Source: Xanthomonas theicola (GTDB lineage: Bacteria; Pseudomonadota; Gammaproteobacteria; Xanthomonadales; Xanthomonadaceae). Taken from it: DNA of 64,000 nucleotides. Where the stretch lies: positions 4,194,001 to 4,258,000 of the forward strand of contig NZ_CP049017.1 in NCBI RefSeq assembly GCF_014236795.1. Reading direction: 5' to 3'. This document shows, in pieces, positions 9,115-18,747 of the stretch. Made by a program: the position numbers and the translations under genes. Position 1 is the stretch's first letter. Each line of letters begins with the position of its first letter. A model generated the notes under the pieces. It searched no databases. It was not told the origin of the DNA and worked only from the letters and a program-made list of their open reading frames with translations.

Positions 9115-9488
9115 ATGGGCGATCCGCCGGCGCTGCTGTCGTGCCATATCGATCGTGCGGCGCCCGCCAAGGCGGTGGACGCGAAACTATCCTGGGGGAC
9201 GGGTTCGCGTGGCGGCCGTCCCGCCTGGCCGACGGTGGCGATGATCAAGCTGCTGCTGTTGCAGCCGTCGTACAACCTCTCTGACAATGCACTGGAGTAC
9301 CAGGTGCCGGATCGGCGTAGCTTCCAGCGGTTCCTTGGGCTGGAACACAGCGGCAAGGTTCCCGACGCCAAGACGGTCTGGGTGTGGCGTGAGCGGCTCA
9401 AGGCGAAGGACCTGATGGGCGACATCAGCGCAGCAGTGAGTCTGCAGTTGCAGCAGGCCGGGTTCATTGCCCATGGCGGCCAGATCAT
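9115..9488 (+). pseudogene. 3'-truncated IS5-like transposase
   Basis: About 125 codons from ATG 9115 (MGDPPALLSCHIDRAAPAKA) align with the N-terminal third of the transposase at 14815: GGRPAWPTVAMIKLLLLQ, DRRSFQRFLGLEHSGKVPDAKT and WVWRERLK are shared. Homology ends after GGQII at 9488, just before the codon for the first catalytic Asp, so the protein is certainly inactive. A longer in-frame start at TTG 9079 exists. Confidence 0.8.
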
Positions 9489-9589
9489 AGGAAGGCCCAG
9501 CCCGAGGAGGTGGGGCAGCAGCTGTCGAGAAAACGCGTCAAATGCCTGCAAGGCTACCGCTGTCGGCCGATATGCCGTAGCGGCGCCGC

Positions 9590-11479
9590 TCACGCCACTC
9601 GGCTGCGCCGCGCGCGTTCCAGGTGCACCAGCAGCAGCGAGATCGCCGCCGGGGTCATGCCGGGGATGCGCTGCGCCTGGCCAACGGTCTGCGGGCGCAC
9701 CCGTTGCAGTTTCTGCTGCACCTCGGCCGACAGCCCGCGCACCTGCGCGTAGTCGAAGGCCTTCGGGATCGGCGTGTCCTCGTGGCGTTGCTGGCGCGCG
9801 ATCTCCTCGCGCTGGCGGTCCAGGTAGCCGGCGTACTTGATGCCGATCTCCACCTGCTCGGCGACCTGCGCGTCGTCCACGCCCGGACCCAGCGCCGGCA
9901 CCCGCATCAGCGCGGCATAGTCCAGTTCCGGGCGCTTGATCAGGTCCAGCACGTTGGTCTCGCGGCTGACCGCCACGCCCAGCGTCGCCGCGACCTCGCG
10001 GCCCAGCGCGTTGCCCGGCGTGGCCCACAACGCGCGCAGCCGTTCGTTTTCGCGCGCCACCGCGTCCTGCTTGGCCTGGAACCGCGCCCAGCGCGCCTCG
10101 CCGACCAGGCCCAGGTCGTGGCCGATGCCGGTCAGGCGCGCGTCGGCGTTGTCCTCGCGCAGCTGCAGCCGGTACTCGGCGCGGCTGGTGAACATGCGGT
10201 ACGGCTCGGTGGTGCCGTGGGTGATCAGGTCGTCGATCAGCACGCCGATGTAGGCCTGGTCGCGGCGCGGCGACCACGGCGCCAGACCGCGCGCCTGGCG
10301 GGCGGCGTTGAGCCCGGCGACCAGGCCCTGCGCGGCGGCCTCCTCGTAGCCGGTGGTGCCGTTGATCTGGCCGGCGAAGAACAGCCCGGCCATCGCCTTG
10401 GTCTCCAGCGAGGCCTTGAGCCCGCGCGGGTCGAAGAAGTCGTACTCGATGGCGTAGCCGGGGCGGGTGATGTGCGCCCGCTCGAAGCCGCGGATCGAGC
10501 GCACCAGCGCCAGCTGTACGTCGAACGGCAGCGAGGTGGAGATCCCGTTGGGGTAGATCTCGACCACATCCAGCCCTTCCGGCTCGACGAAGATCTGGTG
10601 GCTGGCCTTGTCGGCGAAGCGCACCACCTTGTCCTCGATCGACGGGCAGTAGCGCGGGCCGATGCCCTCGATCTGCCCGGTGTACAGCGGCGAGCGGTCC
10701 AGCGCGCCGCGGATGATCTCGTGGGTGCGCTCGGTGGTATGGGTGATCCAGCAGGAGACCTGGCGCGGATGCTCGGCGAGGTCGCCGAGGAAGGACATCA
10801 CCGGCAGCGGATCGTCGCCGGGCTGCTGCTGCATCGCCGCGTAGTCCAGGCTGCGCCCGTCGATGCGCGGCGGGGTGCCGGTCTTGAGCCGGTCCACGCC
10901 GAAGCGGCCTTCGCGCAGCGTGTGCGCCAGCGCGGTGGCCGGCGGGTCGCCGGCGCGGCCGCCGGCGTACTGGGTCTGGCCGATGTGGATCTTGCCGGCC
11001 AGGAAGGTGCCGGCGGTCAGCACCACCGCGGCCGCCTCGAAGCGCAGGCCGGTCTGGGCGACCACGCCGCGCACGCGCTCGCCGTCCACGATCAGGTCGT
11101 CGACCGCGGCCTGGAACAGGCTCAGGCCCGGCTGCGCCTCGACCAGGCGGCGGATCGCGCTGCGGTACAGGCTGCGGTCGGCCTGGCAGCGGGTGGCGCG
11201 CACCGCCGGTCCCTTGGACGCGTTGAGCGTACGCCACTGGATGCCGGCCAGATCGGCGGCATGCGCCATCGCCCCGCCCAGCGCATCGATCTCCTTGACC
11301 AGGTGGCCTTTGCCGATGCCGCCGATGGCCGGATTACAGCTCATCGCGCCGACCGTCTCGACGTTGTGGGTCAGCAGCAGGGTGTGGGCACCGGCGCGCG
11401 CGGACGCCAGCGCCGCCTCGGTGCCGGCATGGCCGCCGCCGATCACGATGACGTCGTAGCGGTAGAAGGAATCGCTCAT
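9590..11479 (-). CDS. mnmG: tRNA uridine-5-carboxymethylaminomethyl(34) synthesis enzyme MnmG
   Basis: 629 residues, the usual MnmG/GidA length. With MnmE it installs the (carboxymethyl)aminomethyl group on wobble U34 of tRNAs, using FAD and methylene-tetrahydrofolate. The FAD-binding Rossmann motif [19 protein letters not shown] lies at residues 11-29, and the signatures [23 protein letters not shown] and [12 protein letters not shown] are present. The C-terminal helical domain that contacts MnmE reads [10 protein letters not shown] to HLERARR. The ATG at 11479 has GAGG four bases upstream. A sigma-54-like promoter and a small RNA lie divergently upstream. No partner gene is adjacent. Confidence 0.96.
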   Translation of the reverse strand: MSDSFYRYDVIVIGGGHAGTEAALASARAGAHTLLLTHNVETVGAMSCNPAIGGIGKGHLVKEIDALGGAMAHAADLAGIQWRTLNASKGPAVRATRCQADRSLYRSAIRRLVEAQPGLSLFQAAVDDLIVDGERVRGVVAQTGLRFEAAAVVLTAGTFLAGKIHIGQTQYAGGRAGDPPATALAHTLREGRFGVDRLKTGTPPRIDGRSLDYAAMQQQPGDDPLPVMSFLGDLAEHPRQVSCWITHTTERTHEIIRGALDRSPLYTGQIEGIGPRYCPSIEDKVVRFADKASHQIFVEPEGLDVVEIYPNGISTSLPFDVQLALVRSIRGFERAHITRPGYAIEYDFFDPRGLKASLETKAMAGLFFAGQINGTTGYEEAAAQGLVAGLNAARQARGLAPWSPRRDQAYIGVLIDDLITHGTTEPYRMFTSRAEYRLQLREDNADARLTGIGHDLGLVGEARWARFQAKQDAVARENERLRALWATPGNALGREVAATLGVAVSRETNVLDLIKRPELDYAALMRVPALGPGVDDAQVAEQVEIGIKYAGYLDRQREEIARQQRHEDTPIPKAFDYAQVRGLSAEVQQKLQRVRPQTVGQAQRIPGMTPAAISLLLVHLERARRSRVA

Positions 11480-11591
11480 CGCGTCCTCGTCAACCGGACC
11501 GCGGGGACCGAGCTGGGCGCGCGCGGGCCGCGCGCGCCGGAAAACGTTAATTTCAGGGTTTGTATCACAGTTTTCGGATCCCGCGCTCAAG

Positions 11592-11607
11592 TTGGCATGC
11601 AATCTGC
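11592..11607 (+). promoter_or_regulatory. sigma-54 (-24/-12) promoter-like site
   Basis: TTGGCATGCAATCTGC keeps the GG and GC dinucleotides of the RpoN consensus with the required ten-base spacing between them. It sits about a dozen bases ahead of the 5' end expected for the structured RNA at 11618-11736. No enhancer-binding site was recognised upstream. Confidence 0.55.
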
Positions 11608-11617
11608 GGATATCCCT

Positions 11618-11736
11618 ACTGCACCCAACGTGGCATTGCGTCAGGGGCGTATGACTGGAATTGGAACAGGGGCCAGTCACGCGCACGTTGGGGAAGCAGA
11701 GGGCCGGTAGTCGGGGGACTGCCGGCCCTTTTTTTT
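11618..11736 (+). ncRNA. candidate structured small RNA of about 119 nt
   Basis: No good reading frame occupies this interval, but it folds strongly on the plus strand. An outer stem pairs CCCAACGTG near 11623 with CACGTTGGG near 11684. It encloses a hairpin GACTGG...CCAGTC, and the unit ends in a GC-rich intrinsic terminator with eight T. Three G4/G5 runs (TCAGGGGCG, ACAGGGGCC, TCGGGGGAC) and four GGA triplets fall in loops or junctions. A sigma-54-like promoter precedes it. Length, terminator and loop GGA motifs resemble RsmA/CsrA-titrating RNAs; the G-runs could instead pair with C-rich-loop sRNAs. I do not recognise it as a named family. The 5' end is inferred from the promoter. Confidence 0.6.
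11700..11736 (+). terminator. intrinsic terminator of the candidate small RNA
   Basis: GGGCCGGTAGT and ACTGCCGGCCC form an eleven-base stem (one mismatch tolerated) around a G-rich loop, followed directly by eight T (11729-11736). There is no A run on the other side, so it works on the plus strand only. Confidence 0.85.
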
Positions 11737-11784
11737 ATGCCCGCGATCCGGATCCCGCGCCAGCAACCACAGGGCCCAAACGGG

Positions 11785-11816
11785 AAAAGCCCCGGCGAAT
11801 CGGGGCTTTTCGTTTT
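11785..11816. terminator. bidirectional intrinsic terminator
   Basis: AAAAGCCCCG and CGGGGCTTTT form a ten-base stem around GCGAAT, with A and T tracts on both flanks. On the minus strand it would end transcripts of the lipoprotein gene at 11981-12475; on the plus strand it backs up the small-RNA terminator. Confidence 0.8.
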
Positions 11817-11980
11817 AGGCGCCGACGCCCGACAGGGCCGGAACAGGGGGGATCCAGATTTCCCTGTCGGACATCGACATAAACGGGTGGGGCAAAACCT
11901 TTCTGGTCATAAAGCGACGCAGGCGGTCATCCCGTGCGACCTAGAGTGCGTCTTGTGCCTGCGTAAAATCAAGCACTTTC

Positions 11981-12475
11981 TTAGAGTTCCAGTGTGCGCC
12001 TCGTCGCATTGCCACGCCCCAGATTGCCGGGCCGGGGCGCAGCTGGACCCGGCGTTGCGGCGGGGCGCGGTTGCATCGACTGCGGGCGCGGACCGGCGTT
12101 GGCAGCATCGGGACGGCGCAACCGGTCCATGTCGCGCCACGGCGACTTGACCCGGTCGCGGTCACCGATGACTGGCGGCGGCGGGCGGTCCGGCGGGCGG
12201 CCGTTGTCGTCCGGCCGTGGCCGTGGCGGCGGACGGGGGCGCGGCGGCGCGTAGTAGTCACGATAGTACGGGCCGCCATAGCCGTAGCCATAGTAGCCGG
12301 CGCCATAGCCGTAGGGCACGGCGCCGTAAGGCGCGTAGTAGCCGGCCGGATACCGGTACTCGACCGACGGCGAGCCGCGGTAGTAACCACCCTGACCGCT
12401 GCCGGCATAGTCGTAGGTGGCGCAGCCGCCCAGTGTGGCCAGCAGTCCAGCGACCCAGATCAGGCGCATGTTCAT
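11981..12475 (-). CDS. Tyr/Gly/Pro-rich lipoprotein of unknown function
   Basis: 164 residues from ATG 12475, which has AGAGGA nine bases upstream. The signal MNMRLIWVAGLLATLGGC ends in a lipobox, so the mature protein starts at Cys18. The mature chain is low-complexity: a Tyr/Gly segment (YYAPYGAVPYGYGAGYYGYG), then a Pro/Arg segment (PPRPRPPPRPRP), then a basic tail. No catalytic domain is visible. Such proteins are usually surface or envelope components; I do not assign a role. The terminator at 11785-11816 lies downstream. Confidence 0.75.
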   Translation of the reverse strand: MNMRLIWVAGLLATLGGCATYDYAGSGQGGYYRGSPSVEYRYPAGYYAPYGAVPYGYGAGYYGYGYGGPYYRDYYAPPRPRPPPRPRPDDNGRPPDRPPPPVIGDRDRVKSPWRDMDRLRRPDAANAGPRPQSMQPRPAATPGPAAPRPGNLGRGNATRRTLEL

Positions 12476-12640
12476 GGCGATTCCTCTCCCGGAGGCTGAC
12501 CGACAGGTTCGGCGCATTGCATTGAATGCCCCCTTAACTCGTTTCGTCGTTGATTGAACACTTAAGTGACGCGCAACGGCTGCGATGCGCCGGCGGTCGG
12601 CGGCTGCGTGCGCCTGGGACGATACGTTAACCTTTCACGC

Positions 12641-13600
12641 ATGTCCCTATCTTCACTGCCCGTTTTCGCCGATGTGACGGCGGCGGCCGCGCGCATCGCG
12701 CCGCACGCCCAGGCGACCCCGGTCCTGCGCTCGCAGGTGCTGGACGCATTGTCCGGGGCGGCGCTGCACTTCAAGGCCGAGCACCTGCAGCGCGGCGGCG
12801 CGTTCAAGTTCCGCGGCGCCTGCAATGCGGTGTGGGCGCTGGGCGAGGCGCAGGCCGCGCGCGGCGTGATCACCCATTCCTCCGGCAACCACGGCGCTGC
12901 GCTGGCGCAGGCCGCGCGCACCCGCGGCATCGGCTGCCACGTGGTGCTCCCGGAAGGGGCGGTCGCGCCCAAGCTGGCCAGTATCGTCCGCCATGGCGCC
13001 ACCCTGTGGCGTTGCGATGCCAGCATCGCGGCGCGCGAGGCGATGTGCGCGCAGGTGCAGCAGCAGACCGGCGCGACCCTGGTGCATCCGTATGCCGATC
13101 CGGCGGTGATCGCCGGCCAGGGCACCGCGGCGCTGGAACTGCTCGGCGCCAGCGGGTCGCTGGACCTGCTGGTGGTGCCGGTCGGCGGCGGCGGCCTGGC
13201 CGCCGGCACCCGCCTGGCGCTGTCGGCGCTGGCGCCGCAGGCGCAGTTGCTGCTCGCCGAGCCGGCCGGCGCCGCCGATACGGCGTGCGCACTGGCGGCC
13301 GGCGCGCGGCGCCTGGAGTTCGTCCCCGACACGCTGTGCGATGGTCTGCGCGGCACCCTGGGCGCGCCCAATTTCGCGCTGCTGCATGGCCACGCCGAGG
13401 CAATCGTGGTCGACGACGCCGCGACCGTGGCGGCGATGCGGCTGCTGTGGCAGGTGCTCAAGCAACTGGTGGAACCCTCCTCGGCGATCGCGCTGGCGGC
13501 GGTGCTGGCGCAGCCCGAGCGCGTCGCCGGGCGCCGGGTTGGGGTGATCCTGTCCGGCGGCAACGTCGACCTCGACGCCTTGCCGTGGGGTGCGGCTTGA
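12641..13600 (+). CDS. threonine/serine dehydratase-like PLP enzyme (possible serine racemase type)
   Basis: 319 residues, fold-type II PLP enzyme without a C-terminal ACT domain, so it is the short catabolic or racemase-like class rather than biosynthetic IlvA. The PLP lysine is in GGAFKFRGA, the substrate-binding loop in SSGNHGAALA, and the phosphate-binding tetraglycine in VGGGGLAAG. It would deaminate Thr/Ser or interconvert Ser enantiomers in the cytosol. The stop codon overlaps the TTG start of the next gene, so the two are translationally coupled. Confidence 0.85.
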   Translation: MSLSSLPVFADVTAAAARIAPHAQATPVLRSQVLDALSGAALHFKAEHLQRGGAFKFRGACNAVWALGEAQAARGVITHSSGNHGAALAQAARTRGIGCHVVLPEGAVAPKLASIVRHGATLWRCDASIAAREAMCAQVQQQTGATLVHPYADPAVIAGQGTAALELLGASGSLDLLVVPVGGGGLAAGTRLALSALAPQAQLLLAEPAGAADTACALAAGARRLEFVPDTLCDGLRGTLGAPNFALLHGHAEAIVVDDAATVAAMRLLWQVLKQLVEPSSAIALAAVLAQPERVAGRRVGVILSGGNVDLDALPWGAA

Positions 13601-14193
13601 CACCGCGGCGACGCCGTGGCTGGCTGGGCTGGCTCGGCGCGGTGCTGGGCCTGTGGCTGCTGGGCGTGACGATCTACATCGTCTGGGTCGGCGACCGCGA
13701 CCAGGCGGCGTCGGCCGACGCGATCATCGTGCTCGGCGCGGCCGCCTACGACGCCAAGCCCTCGCCGGTGTTCGAGGAGCGCATCCGCCACGGCCTGGAC
13801 CTGTACCGGCGCGGTTACGCGCCGACCCTGATCTTCACCGGCGGCTTCGGCGGCAACGGCGCGCGTTTCGCCGAGTCGCAGGTGGCGCGTCGCTACGCGC
13901 TGCGCCACGCCGTGCCGGACGACGCGATCCTGGTCGAGACCGTTTCGCGCACCACCCGCCAGAACCTGATCGAGGCGCGCCGGCTGATGCGCGCCCACGG
14001 CCTGCACCGGGCGATCGTGGTCAGTGATCCGCTGCACATGGCGCGCGCGCTGCGGCTGTGCCGGGAACTGCGGATCGACGGGCTGGCGTCCTCGACCCCC
14101 AGCACCCGCTTCCGCAGCTTCCAGACCCGCTGGCGCTTCCTGCTGCAGGAGATCTATTTCTTCCACCGCGACCTGGTGGCGCCGGGCGCCTGA
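13597..14193 (+). CDS. YdcF/SanA-type DUF218 membrane protein
   Basis: 198 residues, TTG start overlapping the dehydratase stop (TTGA). A basic N-terminus precedes one hydrophobic helix (WLGAVLGLWLLGVTIYIVWV). The DUF218 core follows: ADAIIVLGAAAYDAKPSP, the Gly-rich FTGGFGGNGA, TTRQNLIEARRLM and VVSDPLHMARAL. Family members are envelope-associated and linked to vancomycin tolerance and cell-wall barrier function; the substrate is unknown. No other start fits, because upstream codons in this frame lie inside the dehydratase and lack an initiator. Confidence 0.75.
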   Translation: MTPRRRRGWLGWLGAVLGLWLLGVTIYIVWVGDRDQAASADAIIVLGAAAYDAKPSPVFEERIRHGLDLYRRGYAPTLIFTGGFGGNGARFAESQVARRYALRHAVPDDAILVETVSRTTRQNLIEARRLMRAHGLHRAIVVSDPLHMARALRLCRELRIDGLASSTPSTRFRSFQTRWRFLLQEIYFFHRDLVAPGA

Positions 14194-14235
14194 GCGGCGC
14201 GGGCGCCGTATCATGGGTGCCCCGTCTGGCGTGAG

Positions 14236-14647
14236 ATGGTGGCGATGAAGATCGACGGGGCCGGTGAGCAAGGCCGTGCCATCGAACTGGTGCTGTCCTA
14301 CTACGATGCGTTCGACCGCGGCGACTGGGCGGCCATGCTCGACAAGCTCAGCGACGCGGTGGCGCACGACCTCAACCAGGGCGCGCGCGATCGGCGGCAA
14401 GGACAGCTTCCCCGCGTTCCTGCAGCGGATGAACGCCAGCCACCGCGAGCAGCTGCGCGACATCGCGATGCTGGGCGGCTGCGCCGCCGCCGAGTATGCG
14501 GTGCACGGCGAGCACCAGCCTGCCGCCGGCGCGCGGGCAGACCTATGTGTCGCCGCGCGGGGCGTTCTTCGACATCCGCGACGGCAAGATCGTGCGGGTC
14601 AGCAACTATGCAACCTGCAGGACTGGATCGCCCAGCTCTCGGCCTGA
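14236..14647 (+). pseudogene. SnoaL/ketosteroid-isomerase-like gene, three frameshifts
   Basis: The protein can be followed only by changing frame. Frame one gives RAIELVLSYYDAFDRGDWAAML up to about 14395. A second frame gives FPAFLQRMNASHREQLRDI and AEYAVHGEH to about 14515. A third gives GQTYVSPRGAFFDIRDGKIVRVSNY to about 14612. The second frame then returns for LQDWIAQLSA and the stop at 14647. Together these make a normal-length (about 135 residue) SnoaL-fold protein, so three small indels have broken a formerly intact gene. Sequencing error is a less likely alternative given three lesions. Confidence 0.7.
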
Positions 14648-14739
14648 GCGGCGGCGCACGGCGCGATGGTCGAGCGTGGGGCGGTCCGCAGCGCTTTCGA
14701 CGCGCTGCTACCGCTAGTGTTCTGTCCCTGTAACAACTT

Positions 14740-15930
14740 TAGGGCACCTCTAAAAACCCCTGCCCCCTGTCAAAATCCACCTGAGCCGAGGAACGCGATG
14801 CCAAGCGAGCGCAGATGAATGACCCGATGGCGCTGTTGTCGCGGCACATCGACTTTACCGGGATTGCCAGAGCGGTGGATGCGAAATTGGGACTTGGCGC
14901 GAAGGCCAAGGGCGGTCGCCCGGCGTGGCCGGCGGAAGGGATGATGAGGGTATTGCTGCTGCAGCAGCTGTACAAGTTTTTCCGACGATGCGCTGGAGGG
15001 CCGGTTGCTGATCGGCGCAGCTTCATGCGGTTTATCGGCCTGGAGAACAGCGGCAAGGTGCCGGACGCCAAGACGACCTGGGTGTGGCGCGAACGCCTGA
15101 AGGAGAGGGCGGCGATGGGCGACAGCAGCGCGGCGATTGGCGGGCAGTTGGCACGAGCCGGTGACATCGCCGGCGGCGGTCAGGTCATCGACGCGAGCAT
15201 CGTTAGCGCGCCGATCCAGCGCGACACACGCGAAGAGAACGAGCGCCTCAAGCAGGGTGAAGTTCCGCAGGATTGGAGCGATGCCCGGCGTACGCAAAAA
15301 GACGTGGATGCGCGCTGGACAAGCAGGCACGGCAAGTCGTTTTACGGCGACAAGCCTCACGCCAACACGAATCGGCGCTGGGGCTTGGTCCGTGTGCATG
15401 AGGTGAGCGGCGCGAACGTGCACGACAGCCAGCACTTCGAGGATTTGATCGAGGAGGCCAACACGGCACGGGGGATCCGAGCCGACAGCGCGCACGCTCA
15501 CAAGGAGCGCGACGCCAGGCTGAAGGCCGCCGGCGATCGCGTGGACATCCACCAACAGGGGGTTGGCGGCAAGTCACTGTCCGAAGCGCGACAGCGTCGC
15601 AACCATCGCATTGCGAAGGATCGGGCATTCGTCGAGCACGCCTTGGCACGATTGGCGCAACAAGGCGGCAAGTGTTTGCGCACGATGGGGTTGGCACGGG
15701 CGAAGGGGGCGATCGGCTTGAAGGTCGCCAGCCACAACCTGATGCGCCTGGCGCGGCTGCAGGAAGCCGGAGCCATGCCTGCATGAGCGCGTGGCATGCC
15801 CAGATCGCGGTTGCCACCGCCGATCAAGGCGGCGATGGCTGCCGAAAGTTCCGTGCCGGGGCGAATCAACCCGCGTTGCGAGCCGAAAATTCATCAGGAC
15901 GCATCAAAGGGTGGGGGTGTTCAGGCGCCC
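14740..15930 (+). mobile_element. IS5-like element, 1191 bp, with TTA target duplication
   Basis: Left end GGGCACCTCTAAAAACCCC and right end (complement) GGGCGCCTGAACACCCCC are imperfect inverted repeats. TTA flanks both sides (14737-14739 and 15931-15933). It carries one transposase and is related to the truncated outer element at 8151. Confidence 0.75.
14815..15786 (+). CDS. IS5-like transposase with a scrambled N-terminal segment
   Basis: 323 residues. DDE residues are present: Asp in VIDASIVSAP, Asp in RADSAHAHK and Glu in VEHALARLAQ. Compared with the related copy at 9115, residues about 56-65 (FRRCAGGPVA) do not match. The DNA there reads the expected SDDALEGRLL in the +1 frame, so one inserted T near 14978 and one lost base near 15010 compensate each other. 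The frame is open but the enzyme is probably impaired. Confidence 0.75.
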   Translation: MNDPMALLSRHIDFTGIARAVDAKLGLGAKAKGGRPAWPAEGMMRVLLLQQLYKFFRRCAGGPVADRRSFMRFIGLENSGKVPDAKTTWVWRERLKERAAMGDSSAAIGGQLARAGDIAGGGQVIDASIVSAPIQRDTREENERLKQGEVPQDWSDARRTQKDVDARWTSRHGKSFYGDKPHANTNRRWGLVRVHEVSGANVHDSQHFEDLIEEANTARGIRADSAHAHKERDARLKAAGDRVDIHQQGVGGKSLSEARQRRNHRIAKDRAFVEHALARLAQQGGKCLRTMGLARAKGAIGLKVASHNLMRLARLQEAGAMPA

Positions 15931-15980
15931 TTATTTCTATTGATCATCCTTTCCCCCAGAACCCATCAAGTCGCGCTTGC

Positions 15981-16016
15981 AAAAAAAGGCCCCTATTTCA
16001 ATAAAGGCCTTTTTTA
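15981..16016 (-). terminator. rpoH terminator (bidirectional form)
   Basis: AAAAAAAGGC at 15981 pairs with GCCTTTTTT at 16007-16015 around an AT-rich loop; both strands carry T tracts. It lies about 40 bases past the rpoH stop codon. Confidence 0.8.
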
Positions 16017-16056
16017 GGGTTCTTCTCCCAACCGAGTAGAACAGTACTGCAGTTGC

Positions 16057-16935
<879 letters not shown>

Positions 16936-16992
16936 AGGGGCTCATCTTAGCAGTCAACTAACTGGACTGCTGGGTACAGTAAAAAGTTCCTG

Positions 16993-17010
16993 TGTTCCGT
17001 TAATGGAACA
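16993..17010. promoter_or_regulatory. inverted repeat upstream of rpoH
   Basis: TGTTCC-GTTAAT-GGAACA is a perfect 18-bp dyad ending 58 bases before the rpoH start, in the 214-base gap that should hold its promoter. It could be an operator; I do not recognise the regulator. Confidence 0.35.
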
Positions 17011-17149
17011 TTCGCATCAGGAAATGGATTGCAACGGAAGCCACTGGAACGGTGGGCGGCATCACCGGATACGGACGCCGAACCTAACATTGGCCCCGCG
17101 AAATTTTCGTACACGCGCCGCGCCGCTGGGGCCGCCGTCGAACCGCGGT

Positions 17150-17878
17150 TCAGTCGCCACCCAGGGCCGGGTCCAGCAGCGCGCGCGGCGGCAGGCTCCA
17201 GTCGATCGGCTGGGCGCCGCGGCGGCGCAGGTAGTCGTTGGCGGCGGAGAAGTGCTTGCAGCCCAGGAAGCCGCGGTGCGCCGACAGCGGCGAGGGATGC
17301 GGCGCCTTCAGCACGCGGTGGCGGCGGGTGTCGATGACCTTGCCCTTGGCCTGGGCGTAGCTGCCCCACAACAGGAACACCAGGCCCTCGCGTTCGCGGT
17401 TCAAGGTCTCCACGACATGGTCGGTGAAACCCTCCCAGCCCTTGCCCTGGTGTGCGCCGGCGCGGCCTTCCTCCACCGTCAGCACTGCGTTGAGCAACAG
17501 CACCCCGCGCTGCGCCCAGGGCAGCAGGCAGCCATGGTCGGGACGGCGGATGCCCAGGTCGTCCTCGATCTCCTTGTAAATGTTCAGCAGCGACGGCGGC
17601 ACCGGCACCCCGGGCAGCACCGAGAAACACAGCCCGTGCGCCTGGCCGAGGCCGTGGTAGGGGTCCTGGCCGAGGATCACCACCTCGACCCGATCGAACG
17701 GGGTCGCCTCGAACGCGGCGAAGATGCGCCGTCCGGGCGGGAACACGCGCGCGCCGGCGGCCTTGCGCTGACGCAGCAACGTGGCCAGTTCGCGCATCTG
17801 CGGGCGCAGCAGCCAGTCGCCGACCCGCGCCTTCCACGAAGGTTCCAGTTGCACCCGGGTCTCATCTTCGCTACTCAT
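17150..17878 (-). CDS. ung: uracil-DNA glycosylase, family 1
   Basis: 242 residues from ATG 17878. It removes uracil from DNA as the first step of base-excision repair. Motif A is [22 protein letters not shown], with the catalytic Asp in GQDPYHG. The uracil-specific Asn follows in [12 protein letters not shown], and the C-terminal catalytic loop is [11 protein letters not shown]. It lies 19 bases after the response regulator gene and is probably co-transcribed with it and ftsEX. Confidence 0.95.
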   Translation of the reverse strand: MSSEDETRVQLEPSWKARVGDWLLRPQMRELATLLRQRKAAGARVFPPGRRIFAAFEATPFDRVEVVILGQDPYHGLGQAHGLCFSVLPGVPVPPSLLNIYKEIEDDLGIRRPDHGCLLPWAQRGVLLLNAVLTVEEGRAGAHQGKGWEGFTDHVVETLNREREGLVFLLWGSYAQAKGKVIDTRRHRVLKAPHPSPLSAHRGFLGCKHFSAANDYLRRRGAQPIDWSLPPRALLDPALGGD

Positions 17879-17897
17879 TGCAGGTCCGGCCACTCGC

Positions 17898-18740
17898 TCA
17901 GAAAGTCACGGCATTGTCGTCGAGCTTGGCCAGGCGCAGCTGGAACAGCACCTTGGTGACCAGCAGGCGCTCCTCGATCGGTTTCTGCACCAGGTCGTTG
18001 GCGCCGGCACGCAGCAGCGCGGACTGGTTGTGCGGATTGCTGTCGCCGGTCATCACCAGCACCGGCATGCGCCGCTTGCCGTAGGCGAAGTCGATGCGGA
18101 TGCGCTGCACCACGTCGCACCCGTTCAGCTCGCCCTTGAGGGTGACGTCGGTCAGCACCAGGTCGATGCGGCGGGTGGTGCGACCCAGCGATTCGGCGGT
18201 CAGCAGCGCGAAGGCGTCCTCGGCCGCCAGCACGTGCACCACGTGCAGTTCCTGGCGCTCGAGCATGCGCTTGGTCGCCTCGGCCACCACACGGCTGTCC
18301 TCGACGTAGAGGATGGTGGCGCCGGCCACCGGCTGCGGTTGCACGTAGCCGCGGATGAAGGTCGCCAGCGCCTCGTGGCCCAGCGCCTTGTCGAAGTAGT
18401 CGGTCACGTATTCGGTGAAGCGGCGTTCGACAAGGTGCTGCTGGGCGTCGCCGGACACCACGATCACCGGCACATAGGCCTGGCCGACGGCCTCGCGCAC
18501 GCTGCGTGCCAGGGTCAGGCCGTCGCCGTCGGGCAACGCCAGCGAAGTGGTGACCAGGTTCACCGGGCCGGCCGCCAGCGCGGCGCGCGCCTTGGCGATG
18601 CTGGCGCAGCCGACCACCTCCACGCCCGGCAGTTCGCGGTGCAGCACGTCGGCGATCAGCTTGCGCACCAGCTTGGAACCGTCGACGACCATCACCCGCG
18701 GGGCGTCGCTGATCAGGTGCGTGAGTTCGTGCCGGGACAT
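17898..18740 (-). CDS. tandem-receiver response regulator with a degenerate first receiver
   Basis: 280 residues made of two REC domains and no output domain. The first (residues about 13-130) keeps VMVVDGSK and a C-terminal Lys (YFDKAL), but the phospho-acceptor position reads [11 protein letters not shown], so Ser replaces Asp. The second (about 143-270) is complete: [22 protein letters not shown] with the Asp, VLVMTGDS and VQKPI. It may act as a phosphate sink or protein-interaction switch, since no kinase is nearby. It begins seven bases after ftsX, in the same operon. Confidence 0.85.
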   Translation of the reverse strand: MSRHELTHLISDAPRVMVVDGSKLVRKLIADVLHRELPGVEVVGCASIAKARAALAAGPVNLVTTSLALPDGDGLTLARSVREAVGQAYVPVIVVSGDAQQHLVERRFTEYVTDYFDKALGHEALATFIRGYVQPQPVAGATILYVEDSRVVAEATKRMLERQELHVVHVLAAEDAFALLTAESLGRTTRRIDLVLTDVTLKGELNGCDVVQRIRIDFAYGKRRMPVLVMTGDSNPHNQSALLRAGANDLVQKPIEERLLVTKVLFQLRLAKLDDNAVTF

Positions 18741-18747
18741 GCGCGCC

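Larger units (their letters stand above)
8151..9488 (+). mobile_element. outer IS5-like element: left end and 5' half only, interrupted by a second IS
   Basis: The left end GGGCAACGCTGAAAATCCCC resembles the left end of the element at 14740 (GGGCACCTCTAAAAACCCC). Internally the element is split by the 849-bp IS at 8195-9043; joining the two sides restores GGTGTAAGAAGACAG. After 9115 the transposase reads in frame until 9488, where similarity to the 14815 transposase stops abruptly. The right end is missing and about 100 unassigned bases separate the breakpoint from the mnmG stop. Confidence 0.75.

Noticed and set aside
9623..11710. Plus-strand 695-codon frame opposite mnmG
   Set aside because: mnmG is certain on the minus strand; this frame has shadow composition and ends inside the small-RNA region.
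11560..12150. 196-codon plus-strand ORF spanning the small RNA and two terminators
   Set aside because: Two intrinsic terminators interrupt it and the sequence is not protein-like.
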